64,000 bases of DNA from Nocardioides sp. Arc9.136 (lineage in GTDB: Bacteria > Actinomycetota > Actinomycetes > Propionibacteriales > Nocardioidaceae). Location of the stretch: contig NZ_CP113431.1 of NCBI RefSeq assembly GCF_030506255.1, forward strand, positions 1,612,001-1,676,000. Direction: 5' to 3'. Numbering within the stretch: position 1 is the first letter of the stretch; every line of letters starts with the position of its first letter. Positions 50,816 through 58,662 of this stretch are shown one piece after another. The position numbers were made by a program, and so were the translations under genes. The notes beneath the pieces were generated by a model that searched no databases, was not told where the DNA came from, and saw nothing but the letters and a program-made list of their open reading frames with translations.

Positions 50816-50827
50816 GCCGCACGCTCC

Positions 50828-50844
50828 CCGGGTCATTGACCCGG
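50828..50844. terminator. Hairpin after the DUF3040 gene
   Basis: CCGGGTC / GACCCGG (7-bp arms, ATT loop) 12 bases after the stop. There is no T-run. The remaining 200 bp up to 51051 holds GC-rich sequence with a duplicated CCCGGTCGCCCGT and no gene. Confidence 0.4.
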
Positions 50845-51051
50845 TGAGCAGGACCTCCGGGCGACCGGGTGGGCCGGACCCTGTGCGTCCCCGGCGCCCG
50901 CGTCCGGTGCCGCGGCTGCAGCGGCTGCCTTCCGCGCGACCCGTGCGCCGCCCACGTCGCGTCGGCGGGAGCGACGTCGGGCCCCCGCCCCCGTCCCGGT
51001 CGCCCGTCCCGGTCGCCCGCACCGGGTCCCGGGCCGTCGCCCGAGCGCCGC

Positions 51052-53427
51052 TCAGCTGGTGACGTGGTCGACCACGGCGCCGTACCGCGCGCCGCCCGCA
51101 CCGGCGCCGGGGGAGCCGGTCGCCGGGGTGCTCCGCACGAGCACCGACCGGGGGAACCAGGTGGCGAGGCGACGCGCCCGTCGCGGTGCCCCGTCGCGCA
51201 GCGCCTCGGTCACGGTCTCGACCTCGGCGCGGAGCGCACCGGTCGCGTCCGCGCCGCGCGGGGAGTAGCGCAGCACCTCCAGCGCAGCCACCATCCGGTC
51301 GAGGGCACGGACGGCGTCCGGGGCGAGAGAGGGTCCTCGGGGCGGGGGCTCCGCGGTGTGCTCACCGGCCGGGGCACCGAGGTGCTGGGCCACCCAGTCG
51401 CCGGTCTGCCGAGGGGTCCGGGAGTACGGCCACGCGAGCCCGAGGTCCAGGGCGGTGTCGCGCACCTCGTCCCACGCCGGTTCGGGGCCGGCCGACAGGC
51501 GACGGTCCCTGCGCCGGGTCCGGACGGCACGCGGCACGAGCGCCAGTGCGAGAAGGAGGCCTCCGCCGACGCCGCCGCCGAGGACCGGCAGCAGCCAGGC
51601 CCGGTCGTCCTGGTCCGCGGCGGCGTCGTCGACCTGGTCCTCCTCGGTGGCGTCCGCGCGCTGCTCCTGGGCGCGGTCGGCCTGGCGGGGGGCCGGGCCG
51701 ATGCTCGAGTCGGGGACCTGGGGGTCCGGCGCCTGGACGTCCTGGCGGGTCCACGTCGGCGCGCCCTGGGTCCGGGCGGCCGGCGTGGGCTCGAAGCGGA
51801 CCCAGCCGCTGCCGGCGAAGAACAGCTCCGGCCAGGCGTGGAGGTCGTGCGCGCTGAACTCCCAGGTGTCCCGCCCGACGCTCTTGGGACCCAGGAAGCC
51901 CACTGCGACGCGGGCGGGGATGCCCACCAGCCGGGCCAGGACCGCCATGGAGGCGGCGTACTGCTCGCAGTAGCCCCGGCGACCCTCCGGGCTCAGGAAG
52001 GAGGCGAGGTCGCCGCTGCTCGTGCCCGCGTCCGCGCTCGTGTCGTACACGAAGCCACCGGTCTCGCGGAACCAGCGCTGCAGGGCCACCGCCTTCTCGT
52101 AGCGAGTGCTGGCCTCGCGGGTGACCTGCACCGCCAGGTCGCGGACCTCCGTCGGGAGGTCGGCCGGGACGTCGGTGTAGGTGCTCGGCACCGAGACGCC
52201 GGCGGCCGGCGCGCGGGCCATGTCGGTGGCGTCGTAGGAGAGCTCGAGGCCCGTCATCTGGTAGCTGAGGCCCGCGGAGTCCAGGTCGTCGTCGGCCGCG
52301 ATGAAGTCGCGGGTCTCGGTGTCGTAGCGCCAGTCGCCGACCGCCTGGACCCGGCTGCTCGTCGTCCACGTCGGGAGCCAATCGGACTTGAAGGTCTCGT
52401 AGACGTCGACGTCGTAGTCGTAGGCGCGGCGCCCGAGCGCGGGGTCGACGCCCTGCAGCGGCGGCAGCGCGCCGTCGGCGGCGTTCCCCTCCGGGACCTT
52501 GCGGTTGCCGGCGCTCCAGGTCTCGCCGTTGAAGGAGGTGAGCGCGGTGGTCCGCAGGTACGACGGGTCGGGGTCGTCGGTGGTCAGTCGCAGCAGCGGC
52601 TCGTCGGGGCCCAGGACCAGGTCCTGCTTGAGGTCGGCGAGCGGGTTGGTCAGCGTGATGTCGTCGTCGCCCCCGGGGCCCGCGCCGAAGTCGACCAGCC
52701 GCAGGTCGAGGGTGGGGACCGCGAGCGGCACCGCGACGGCGAGCGCGGTCGCGACCCCGCCGATGGCCCCGGCCGTCCTGCGGGCCCGGCCGGTGCGGAC
52801 GTCGAAGCCCAGCGGGTGCTGGTCGCCCAGGGCACGACCCCAGCGCGTGACCCGCTCGCTCTCGTGCAGGTAGAGCACGAGCAGGAAGCCGGCGGCGGTC
52901 AGCACGAACACCCATCCGGAGAGCTCGCCGCCGATGACGCTGACCGGGACGCTGTAGATCGTGAGCAGCGGCAGGCCGGCCAGCGAGACGCGGCGCAGCG
53001 TGGACACCAGCACGTCGACCAGCAGGAAGCAGCCGAGGCCGCCGGCGAGGAGCAGGGGATCGACGGGCGGCACGTCGCCCGGCACCGGAGGCGCGTACTG
53101 GTTCGCGCTGTCGACGGCGCCGCGGAGAGCCGCGTCGAGCTCGACCCACCCGGGACCGAGCGGCACGGGGTAGCCGGTGATCGACAGGCTGGTGACGACA
53201 CCGCCGGTGAGCACCTGGAGCAGGACGACCAACGGGCGCGGCACGCGGGCCCAGCGGGCCAGGGCGCCGGTGGCCGCGACGACGAGGCCGATGACGGCGA
53301 GCGGGCCGAGGTAGCGGCCCGGGACCTCGGTGAAGGGACGCCACGACATCGTCGCGACCCACGTGGTCGCCGCAGCGGCCAGCGAGATCGCCAGCGTGGT
53401 GCGCAGGTTCGCGCGACGGGTGCTCAT
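51052..53427 (-). CDS. Transglutaminase-like membrane protein (TgpA type)
   Basis: A 791-residue protein. Six or seven membrane helices fill residues 10-225, followed by an extracytoplasmic region with a transglutaminase-like domain: GRRGYCEQYAASMAVLARLVGIPARVAVGF contains the catalytic Cys487, and SAHDLHAWPELFF the His. A second membrane helix (about 615-640) and a cytoplasmic C-terminal DUF4129-like part follow. In the MoxR-DUF58-transglutaminase triad it is thought to modify or cross-link surface proteins. It overlaps the DUF58 gene by ATGA. Confidence 0.9.
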   Translation of the reverse strand: MSTRRANLRTTLAISLAAAATTWVATMSWRPFTEVPGRYLGPLAVIGLVVAATGALARWARVPRPLVVLLQVLTGGVVTSLSITGYPVPLGPGWVELDAALRGAVDSANQYAPPVPGDVPPVDPLLLAGGLGCFLLVDVLVSTLRRVSLAGLPLLTIYSVPVSVIGGELSGWVFVLTAAGFLLVLYLHESERVTRWGRALGDQHPLGFDVRTGRARRTAGAIGGVATALAVAVPLAVPTLDLRLVDFGAGPGGDDDITLTNPLADLKQDLVLGPDEPLLRLTTDDPDPSYLRTTALTSFNGETWSAGNRKVPEGNAADGALPPLQGVDPALGRRAYDYDVDVYETFKSDWLPTWTTSSRVQAVGDWRYDTETRDFIAADDDLDSAGLSYQMTGLELSYDATDMARAPAAGVSVPSTYTDVPADLPTEVRDLAVQVTREASTRYEKAVALQRWFRETGGFVYDTSADAGTSSGDLASFLSPEGRRGYCEQYAASMAVLARLVGIPARVAVGFLGPKSVGRDTWEFSAHDLHAWPELFFAGSGWVRFEPTPAARTQGAPTWTRQDVQAPDPQVPDSSIGPAPRQADRAQEQRADATEEDQVDDAAADQDDRAWLLPVLGGGVGGGLLLALALVPRAVRTRRRDRRLSAGPEPAWDEVRDTALDLGLAWPYSRTPRQTGDWVAQHLGAPAGEHTAEPPPRGPSLAPDAVRALDRMVAALEVLRYSPRGADATGALRAEVETVTEALRDGAPRRARRLATWFPRSVLVRSTPATGSPGAGAGGARYGAVVDHVTS

Positions 53428-54782
53428 CCGACGACCTCCTGGGCGGCTGCCTGCGACGCCGTGGCCTCGTGGGCCGCGACGTGGGGGACGGTGTCGGGTC
53501 CCCGGACGGCCGAGCCCTGGCCGGCGGCCGAGCCCAGCTCCTGCCAGACCGACTCGAGCCGGTCCCGCGGGCCGAGCGCGGTCGCGCGCCAGCCCTGCTG
53601 CACCAGCACGGGGACCGACGCCCCGGGAGCACTGGACCGGTCCCCGGGACCGGCGGTCGCCCGACCACCGGCGGCGGCCCAGGCGTCCACGTCGACGGCC
53701 ACCGCGAGCCCGGCCCCGGCGTGGTTGCGCATCCTGCGCAGCACGGGCACGTCCACCGCCCCCACCGCGCCGAGCACGGCGACGGTCAGCCCGCCGTGAC
53801 CCTGCTCGCCGAGCCAGGACCCGTCGAGGCGGGGCGTCGCGATCGGCCGCAGCACGGCGAGCGCCTCGAGCAGCGGGCCCTCGCCGACGTCGGCGTCGCG
53901 CTGGTGCCACGCGCTGCCGTGGTCCTCACCGGCCGCCGTGACGAGGCGGACGGCGAAGCCGCGCCGGCACAGGTGGACCGCGATCGACGCCGCGGCCGAG
54001 ACGGCCGCCTCGATGGAGGAGGCGACGCCCTGGCCGCGGTGCACGCCGGCGCGGTTGTCGATGAACAGGGTCGCCCGGGACTGCCAGGGCTGCTCCTCGC
54101 GGCGCACCATCAGCTCCCCGGTACGGGCCGAGCTGCGCCAGTGCACCCGGCGCAGGTCGTCGCCCCGGCGGTACTCGCGGACCGTGACGTCCTCGGCGGA
54201 GCCGGTCGCGAACGCGCGGGGGCGGTTGTCGCCGGCGCCGGTCCAGCCGCCCCCCAGCGGGATCGAGGGCAGCACGACGGTGCGGGGGGTGACCGTGAGC
54301 GCCGCGGTGGTCTGGAACGCCCGGCCGAGCTCGACGAGGCCGAACGGGTCGGCCACCCGGACCGACATCGGCCCCAGCTCGAAGCGACCGCGCACGTCCG
54401 AGCGCACCTGGTAGGCGACCTGCCGCTTCCACCCGTGGGAGATGCCCTCGAGCACGAAGCGGGGGCGGGAGCCCAGCACGTAGGGGACCTGGTCCTCGAG
54501 GAGCAGCAGACCGCTGGGGGCGCGGCCCTCGTTGGTCAGCGTCAGGCTGACCCGGGCCGGCTGGCCGGCGCCGACCACCTGGGGGGCGACGGTGCGCACC
54601 AGTGCCAGCTTGTAGCGGCTGCGGGACAGCACGGCGGCGGTCAGCAGGGGCAGGGCCAGCACGAGCACGCCCACCCGGTTCAGGGCCGGCTGCCCCAGCA
54701 CGACGGCGCACACGATGGCGGTCACCCCGGCGGCCACGAAGGCCCGGCCGCGGACGGTCAGGCCGGCGAGCGCCTCACGCAC
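53424..54782 (-). CDS. DUF58 protein (VWA-like)
   Basis: A 452-residue protein with two membrane helices at the N-terminus (about 12-52) and the DUF58 block VREYRRGDDLRRVHWRSSARTGELMVRREEQPW at about 205-237, followed by a VWA-like fold (ATLFIDNRAG). Partner of MoxR AAA ATPases. The Pro/Ala-rich C-terminal tail is long. GTG start, 48 bases after the moxR stop; overlaps the transglutaminase gene by ATGA. Confidence 0.88.
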   Translation of the reverse strand: MREALAGLTVRGRAFVAAGVTAIVCAVVLGQPALNRVGVLVLALPLLTAAVLSRSRYKLALVRTVAPQVVGAGQPARVSLTLTNEGRAPSGLLLLEDQVPYVLGSRPRFVLEGISHGWKRQVAYQVRSDVRGRFELGPMSVRVADPFGLVELGRAFQTTAALTVTPRTVVLPSIPLGGGWTGAGDNRPRAFATGSAEDVTVREYRRGDDLRRVHWRSSARTGELMVRREEQPWQSRATLFIDNRAGVHRGQGVASSIEAAVSAAASIAVHLCRRGFAVRLVTAAGEDHGSAWHQRDADVGEGPLLEALAVLRPIATPRLDGSWLGEQGHGGLTVAVLGAVGAVDVPVLRRMRNHAGAGLAVAVDVDAWAAAGGRATAGPGDRSSAPGASVPVLVQQGWRATALGPRDRLESVWQELGSAAGQGSAVRGPDTVPHVAAHEATASQAAAQEVVG

Positions 54783-54830
54783 GGTGCTTCCCGTGGAGGC
54801 CTGCGGCGGACCGGCCGGAGCCGTGCCGCG

Positions 54831-55808
54831 TCATGTCCGGTGCCCGTCGGGCACCGGGACGGAGGCGAGCACGCCCTCCAGCACGGTGCTGGTGGAGCGC
54901 CCGCTCATCGCCGCCTCGACGCTCGGCAGCAGCCGGTGCGCCAGGACCGGTCGGGCGAGGGCGACGACGTCGTCGGGCAGGACGTAGTCGCGGCCGTGCA
55001 TGGCGGCGTACGCCTTGGCCGCGCGGACCAGGTGGAGCGTCGCGCGCGGCGACGCGCCCAGCGTGAGGTCGCTGGTACGACGCGTGGCGCCGGTGAGCGC
55101 GACGACGTAGCGCTGCACGGCGTCCGAGACGTGCACCTGGCCGACGATCGCGGTGAGCTTGCGGATCTCTGCGGCGTCGGTCACCGGCTCGAGGTCCTCG
55201 AGGGGGCTGGCGCCGGTGTGCGAGGCGATCATCGCGATCTCCGCGGCCTCGACCGGGTAGCCGACCGACACCCGCGCCATGAACCGGTCCCGCTGCGCCT
55301 CCGGCAGGGCGTAGGTGCCCTCCATCTCGATGGGGTTCTGCGTCGCGATGACCATGAAGGGCGTGTCGAGCTGGTAGGTGGTGCCGTCGACGGTGACCTG
55401 GCGCTCCTCCATGCACTCCAGCAGTGCCGACTGGGTCTTGGGGGAGGCGCGGTTGATCTCGTCGCCGACCACGATGTTGGCGAAGATGCCGCCGGGCCGG
55501 AACTCGAACTCCCGGGTGTCCTGGTTGAAGACCGAGACACCGGTGACGTCGGAGGGCAGCAGGTCCGGCGTGAACTGGATGCGCCGCACGGTGGAGTCGA
55601 TGCTCCGGGCGAGCGCCTTGCTGAGCATGGTCTTGCCGACGCCCGGGACGTCCTCGATGAGCAGGTGCCCCTCCGCGAGCAGCACGACCAGCGAGGACGA
55701 CACCACGTCGGGCTTGCCCTCGATCACCCGCTCGATGTTGGAGCGGATGCGCGTGACCACGTGCGCGAGCGTCTCGAGGTCCGCGCCTCCCGCCGTCGGA
55801 GTACCCAC
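54831..55808 (-). CDS. moxR: MoxR-family AAA+ ATPase
   Basis: A 325-residue AAA+ chaperone. Walker A is EDVPGVGKT (52-60), Walker B IVVGDEINRA, then KTQSALLECMEERQVT, sensor 1 MVIATQNPIEMEGTY and the arginine finger in LPEAQRDRFM; the lid domain includes LGASPRATLHL. MoxR proteins remodel partner VWA proteins, here the DUF58 protein. First gene of a three-gene operon; GTG start with GGGAAGGG 5 nt upstream. Confidence 0.93.
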   Translation of the reverse strand: MGTPTAGGADLETLAHVVTRIRSNIERVIEGKPDVVSSSLVVLLAEGHLLIEDVPGVGKTMLSKALARSIDSTVRRIQFTPDLLPSDVTGVSVFNQDTREFEFRPGGIFANIVVGDEINRASPKTQSALLECMEERQVTVDGTTYQLDTPFMVIATQNPIEMEGTYALPEAQRDRFMARVSVGYPVEAAEIAMIASHTGASPLEDLEPVTDAAEIRKLTAIVGQVHVSDAVQRYVVALTGATRRTSDLTLGASPRATLHLVRAAKAYAAMHGRDYVLPDDVVALARPVLAHRLLPSVEAAMSGRSTSTVLEGVLASVPVPDGHRT

Positions 55809-55841
55809 GTCGACCCTTCCCGTCCCGTCCAGCCCTGCGCA

Positions 55842-55857
55842 CCACCGTATTCGGTGG
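55842..55857 (-). promoter_or_regulatory. moxR promoter region with palindrome
   Basis: CCACCG (55842-55847) / CGGTGG (55852-55857) around TATT. The minus-strand hexamer TACGGT (55844-55849), a plausible -10 with a 35-nt leader, lies inside the palindrome, so a dimeric regulator could block it. The rest of the 355-bp gap up to mraZ holds an 8-bp inverted repeat (56015-56022 / 56031-56038), a small hairpin at 56052-56066 and the mraZ promoter; no gene. Confidence 0.4.
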
Positions 55858-56096
55858 CGGCAACCTACGCCGCTCCACTAGCTCCGGCGACGTCCTCGAC
55901 GGGTCCGCCCCACCACGCCCCACCCCTCCTCCCCACCGGCGCCCCACCGCACCGCCGCGGATGGGCCGGTAGCGGTCGGAAACCGCCGCTGACCTGCGCC
56001 GACGGCCCGGGTGTCGGTGGCGCTCGCGTACGCCACCGCGGGGGAGGGGAGCGGCGTCGTACGCCGGAAAAAGGGGCGTGGACACGCTCGATGTGG

Positions 56097-56146
56097 TTGA
56101 CGGTGGGGAGAAGTGGGTTAAAGTGGTGCGAAGTGGAGGAAGTGGC
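56097..56146 (+). promoter_or_regulatory. mraZ promoter with MraZ-binding repeats
   Basis: TTGACG (56097-56102), 16 bp, TAAAGT (56119-56124). GTGG occurs at 56103, 56113, 56123 and 56133, exactly 10 bp apart, and again at 56142, mostly as AAGTGG. MraZ binds direct TGGGN/GTGGG repeats at this spacing upstream of its own gene and represses the dcw cluster. Here the repeats run from the -35 end through the -10 to past the transcription start. Confidence 0.75.
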
Positions 56147-56163
56147 CGTGACGGAGGTGCCCG

Positions 56164-56589
56164 ATGTTCTTCATGGGCACCTACACCCCCCGGCTCGACG
56201 AGAAGGGGCGGCTCTTCCTCCCGGCGAAGTTCAGGGAGCGACTGTCGGAGGGGCTCGTGGTGACGCAGGGTCAGGAGAACTGCCTGGTCGTGTGGCCGAC
56301 CGACGTCTTCATGCAGGAGGCGCAGCGCGCCCGGGCGACGCCGATGACCAACCGCTCGGCACGTGAGTACGCCCGCGTGCTCTTCGCCGGCGCGGACGAG
56401 GGACAGCTCGACAAGCAGGGGCGCATCTCGATCCCCGCGACCCTGCGCGACTACGCATCGCTCGAGAAGGACGTGGTCGTCATCGGCGTCATGGACCGGA
56501 TCGAGATCTGGGACCCGGCCCGGTGGCAGGACTTCTCCGCCGAGGCCCAGCGCAAGTTCGCCGAGCTCGACGAGGCCGGGGACGACTGA
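56164..56589 (+). CDS. mraZ: Transcriptional regulator MraZ
   Basis: A 141-residue protein with two SpoVT/AbrB-type domains. MGTYTPRLDEKGRLFLPAKFRERL and GQLDKQGRISIPATLRDYASL each carry the DxxxR motif. MraZ forms a ring and binds repeats upstream of its own gene; it is the usual first gene of the division and cell wall cluster. GGAGGT lies 5 nt before the ATG. The usual length is 143 residues, so it is complete. Confidence 0.95.
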   Translation: MFFMGTYTPRLDEKGRLFLPAKFRERLSEGLVVTQGQENCLVVWPTDVFMQEAQRARATPMTNRSAREYARVLFAGADEGQLDKQGRISIPATLRDYASLEKDVVVIGVMDRIEIWDPARWQDFSAEAQRKFAELDEAGDD

Positions 56590-56644
56590 CCGGCCCCACC
56601 GCCCCACCCGGCACCACCCGCAGCACCCGAACCGAAGAACGGAT

Positions 56645-56755
56645 CCGCAGGGCCAGGTCTCTGGCCCGCTCTCCCCGCCAGCTGGCGCACCTTCCCCGGT
56701 GCCAGGTGGCGGCACTTCCCCACCGGGGGAGCGGGCAGGAGACCTGGCCCTGCGG
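56645..56755 (+). ncRNA. Structured leader element between mraZ and rsmH (candidate mraW RNA motif)
   Basis: A perfect 17-bp inverted repeat (56645-56661 with 56739-56755) closes a region with further paired segments: CGCTC..CC with GGGGGAGCG, and GCCAGCTGGCGCACC with GGTGCCAGGTGGC. CTTCCCC occurs twice in the unpaired parts (56691-56697 and 56715-56721). A motif with conserved CUUCCCC upstream of mraW (rsmH) in actinobacteria is known from comparative genomics as the mraW RNA; the match is from memory. Its role is unknown. Confidence 0.65.
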
Positions 56756-56823
56756 CACCGCAGCACCACGCACCACCACGCACCACCACCGCGCACCACC
56801 GAACTCAGCAGGGGTCGAATCCG

Positions 56824-56982
56824 ATGAGCACCACGCACGTGACGTCCGCCAGGACGAGCGACGGTGCCGTCCCGCGGGTACGGCACCAGGCCCGCGACGC
56901 GGCCGTGCTCATGGTGTTCTCCGCGGCCACCTCGATCTCGCTGGCCGTCACGCTCCTCCTGCTCGCCCGGCTCGGGAGCTGA
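56824..56982 (+). CDS. 52-residue single-pass membrane protein
   Basis: A short ORF filling the space between the RNA element and rsmH: a polar, basic N-terminal half ([20 protein letters not shown]) and one helix, [27 protein letters not shown]. It ends 7 nt before the rsmH start, so it is translated just ahead of it. I recognise no family. Size and position in the dcw cluster suggest a small division- or wall-associated membrane protein. A weak AGGGG lies about 9 nt upstream of the ATG. Confidence 0.7.
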   Translation: MSTTHVTSARTSDGAVPRVRHQARDAAVLMVFSAATSISLAVTLLLLARLGS

Positions 56983-56989
56983 GCCCGCG

Positions 56990-57955
56990 ATGAGCGCGCC
57001 CCGCCACGTCCCGGTGCTGCTCGACCGGGTCGTCGCCCTCCTGCAGCCCGCCCTCGACCACGACGGCGCCGTCCTCGTCGACTGCACCCTCGGTCTCGGC
57101 GGCCACACCGAGGCGGTCCTGGAGCGCTGCACCGGCGCCCGGGTCATCGGTGTCGACCGCGACCCCGAGGCGCTGCGCCGGGCCGGCGAGCGGCTCGCGC
57201 CGCACGGCGACCGCTTCACCGGCGTCCACGCCGTGTACGACGAGCTGCCCGACGTGCTCGACGACCTCGGGCTCGCCAGCGTCGACGCCGTCCTGTTCGA
57301 CCTCGGCGTGTCCTCCATGCAGCTCGACGTGCGCGAGCGGGGCTTCGCCTACGCCGAGGACGCCCCGCTCGACATGCGGATGGACGGCACCACCGGCCCC
57401 ACGGCGGCCGACGTGCTCAACACCTACTCCGCCGGAGAGCTGACCCGCGTGCTCCGCGACTACGGCGAGGAGCGGTTCGCCAAGAAGATCGCCCACGCGA
57501 TCGTGAGGCGCCGCGAGACCGAGCCGTTCACCACCTCCGGCCCGCTGGTCGAGCTGCTGTACGCCGAGATCCCGGCGCCGGCGCGCCGTACCGGCGGGCA
57601 CCCGGCCAAGCGGACCTTCCAGGCCCTGCGCATGGAGGTCAACGACGAGCTGGCCGTGCTCCGTCGAGCGATCCCCGCGGCGATCGACGCCATCGGGGTC
57701 GGCGGCCGCGTGGTGGTCGAGTCCTACCACTCCCTCGAGGACCGGCTGGTCAAGCAGGCGTTCACCGCCGCGACCCGGTCCACCGTCCCGATCGACCTGC
57801 CGTTCGTGCCCGAGGGGAGCGAGCCGGCCCTGCGCCTGGTCACCCGCGGTGCCGAGCAGGCCGACGAGGACGAGATCGCCCAGAACCCGCGAGCGGCCTC
57901 CGTCCGCCTGCGTGCCATCGAACGGCTTCGCGCATCCCAGGGAGCAGCCTCATGA
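56990..57955 (+). CDS. rsmH: 16S rRNA (cytosine(1402)-N4)-methyltransferase
   Basis: A 321-residue methyltransferase (MraW) that modifies C1402 of 16S r[37 protein letters not shown] (SAM motif I), [66 protein letters not shown] and [14 protein letters not shown] are the family blocks. The ATG at 56990 gives the standard N-terminus; longer frames do not. It overlaps the ftsL-like gene by ATGA. Confidence 0.96.
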   Translation: MSAPRHVPVLLDRVVALLQPALDHDGAVLVDCTLGLGGHTEAVLERCTGARVIGVDRDPEALRRAGERLAPHGDRFTGVHAVYDELPDVLDDLGLASVDAVLFDLGVSSMQLDVRERGFAYAEDAPLDMRMDGTTGPTAADVLNTYSAGELTRVLRDYGEERFAKKIAHAIVRRRETEPFTTSGPLVELLYAEIPAPARRTGGHPAKRTFQALRMEVNDELAVLRRAIPAAIDAIGVGGRVVVESYHSLEDRLVKQAFTAATRSTVPIDLPFVPEGSEPALRLVTRGAEQADEDEIAQNPRAASVRLRAIERLRASQGAAS

Positions 57956-58629
57956 GCACCACGTCCAGCGCCGCGTCGCAGATCCGGCACCGCGTCCCGC
58001 GCCTGGCCGAGGCGGCCGTCGAGCGGGCCCGCCTGACCGTCGTCCCGCGCCGTCGCGTCCGTGCCGCACGGGTCCCCTTCGTGACCCTGGTGAGCCTGGT
58101 GCTGCTCGGCGGCGTCGTCGGGCTGCTGCTGTTCAACACCCAGATGCAGCAGGCGTCCTTCGCCGCCACGGCCCTCGAGCAGCAGGCGGGCAACCTCGCC
58201 GCCCGCGAGCAGACCCTGACGATGGAGATCGAGCGCCTGCGCGACCCGCAGACCATCGCGGCGCGCGCCACCAAGCTCGGGATGGTCGTCGCCCCGGCGC
58301 CCGCGTTCCTCGACCTCGACACGGGCGCGGTCGAGGGCACGCCCGCGCCGGCCGGCGACGGCACCTCGCTGCGGATCCGACCGCGCCCCCCGGTGCTCCC
58401 GCCCTCCCTCGACCCGACGCCCACCGTGGTGACCGACCTCCGGCCCGGAGCCGTGCCGCCCGAGGGCGTGCTGCCCGAGGACCGAAACTCCGGCGACACG
58501 GGCCGCGGTGACGGCCAGGGACGCGGTGACGGGGGTAGAACTTCACAGGAGTCACAGCAGTCCCAGGGCTCCCAGGGCCAGCCGGACCAGCAGGACCGCC
58601 AGCAGGACCGCCAGCAGAACCGCCGCTGA
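57952..58629 (+). CDS. ftsL: FtsL-like division membrane protein
   Basis: A 225-residue bitopic protein. A basic cytoplasmic N-terminus (about 55 residues) precedes a membrane helix (about 43-63) and a short extracytoplasmic coiled coil ([38 protein letters not shown]) typical of FtsL/DivIC. The C-terminal half is Pro- and Gly-rich and ends in a Gln/Asp/Arg-rich tail with repeated [10 protein letters not shown], which is longer than in most FtsL proteins. It lies between rsmH (ATGA overlap) and ftsI. Confidence 0.85.
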   Translation: MSTTSSAASQIRHRVPRLAEAAVERARLTVVPRRRVRAARVPFVTLVSLVLLGGVVGLLLFNTQMQQASFAATALEQQAGNLAAREQTLTMEIERLRDPQTIAARATKLGMVVAPAPAFLDLDTGAVEGTPAPAGDGTSLRIRPRPPVLPPSLDPTPTVVTDLRPGAVPPEGVLPEDRNSGDTGRGDGQGRGDGGRTSQESQQSQGSQGQPDQQDRQQDRQQNRR

Positions 58630-58662
58630 CCACTCACCTCGATCAGGACCCAGGGAGACCCC

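Noticed and set aside
56451..56789. Minus-strand frames across the mraZ-rsmH spacer
   Set aside because: They run antisense through the end of mraZ and the inverted repeats. The repeats explain the similar translations, and no start signal is present.
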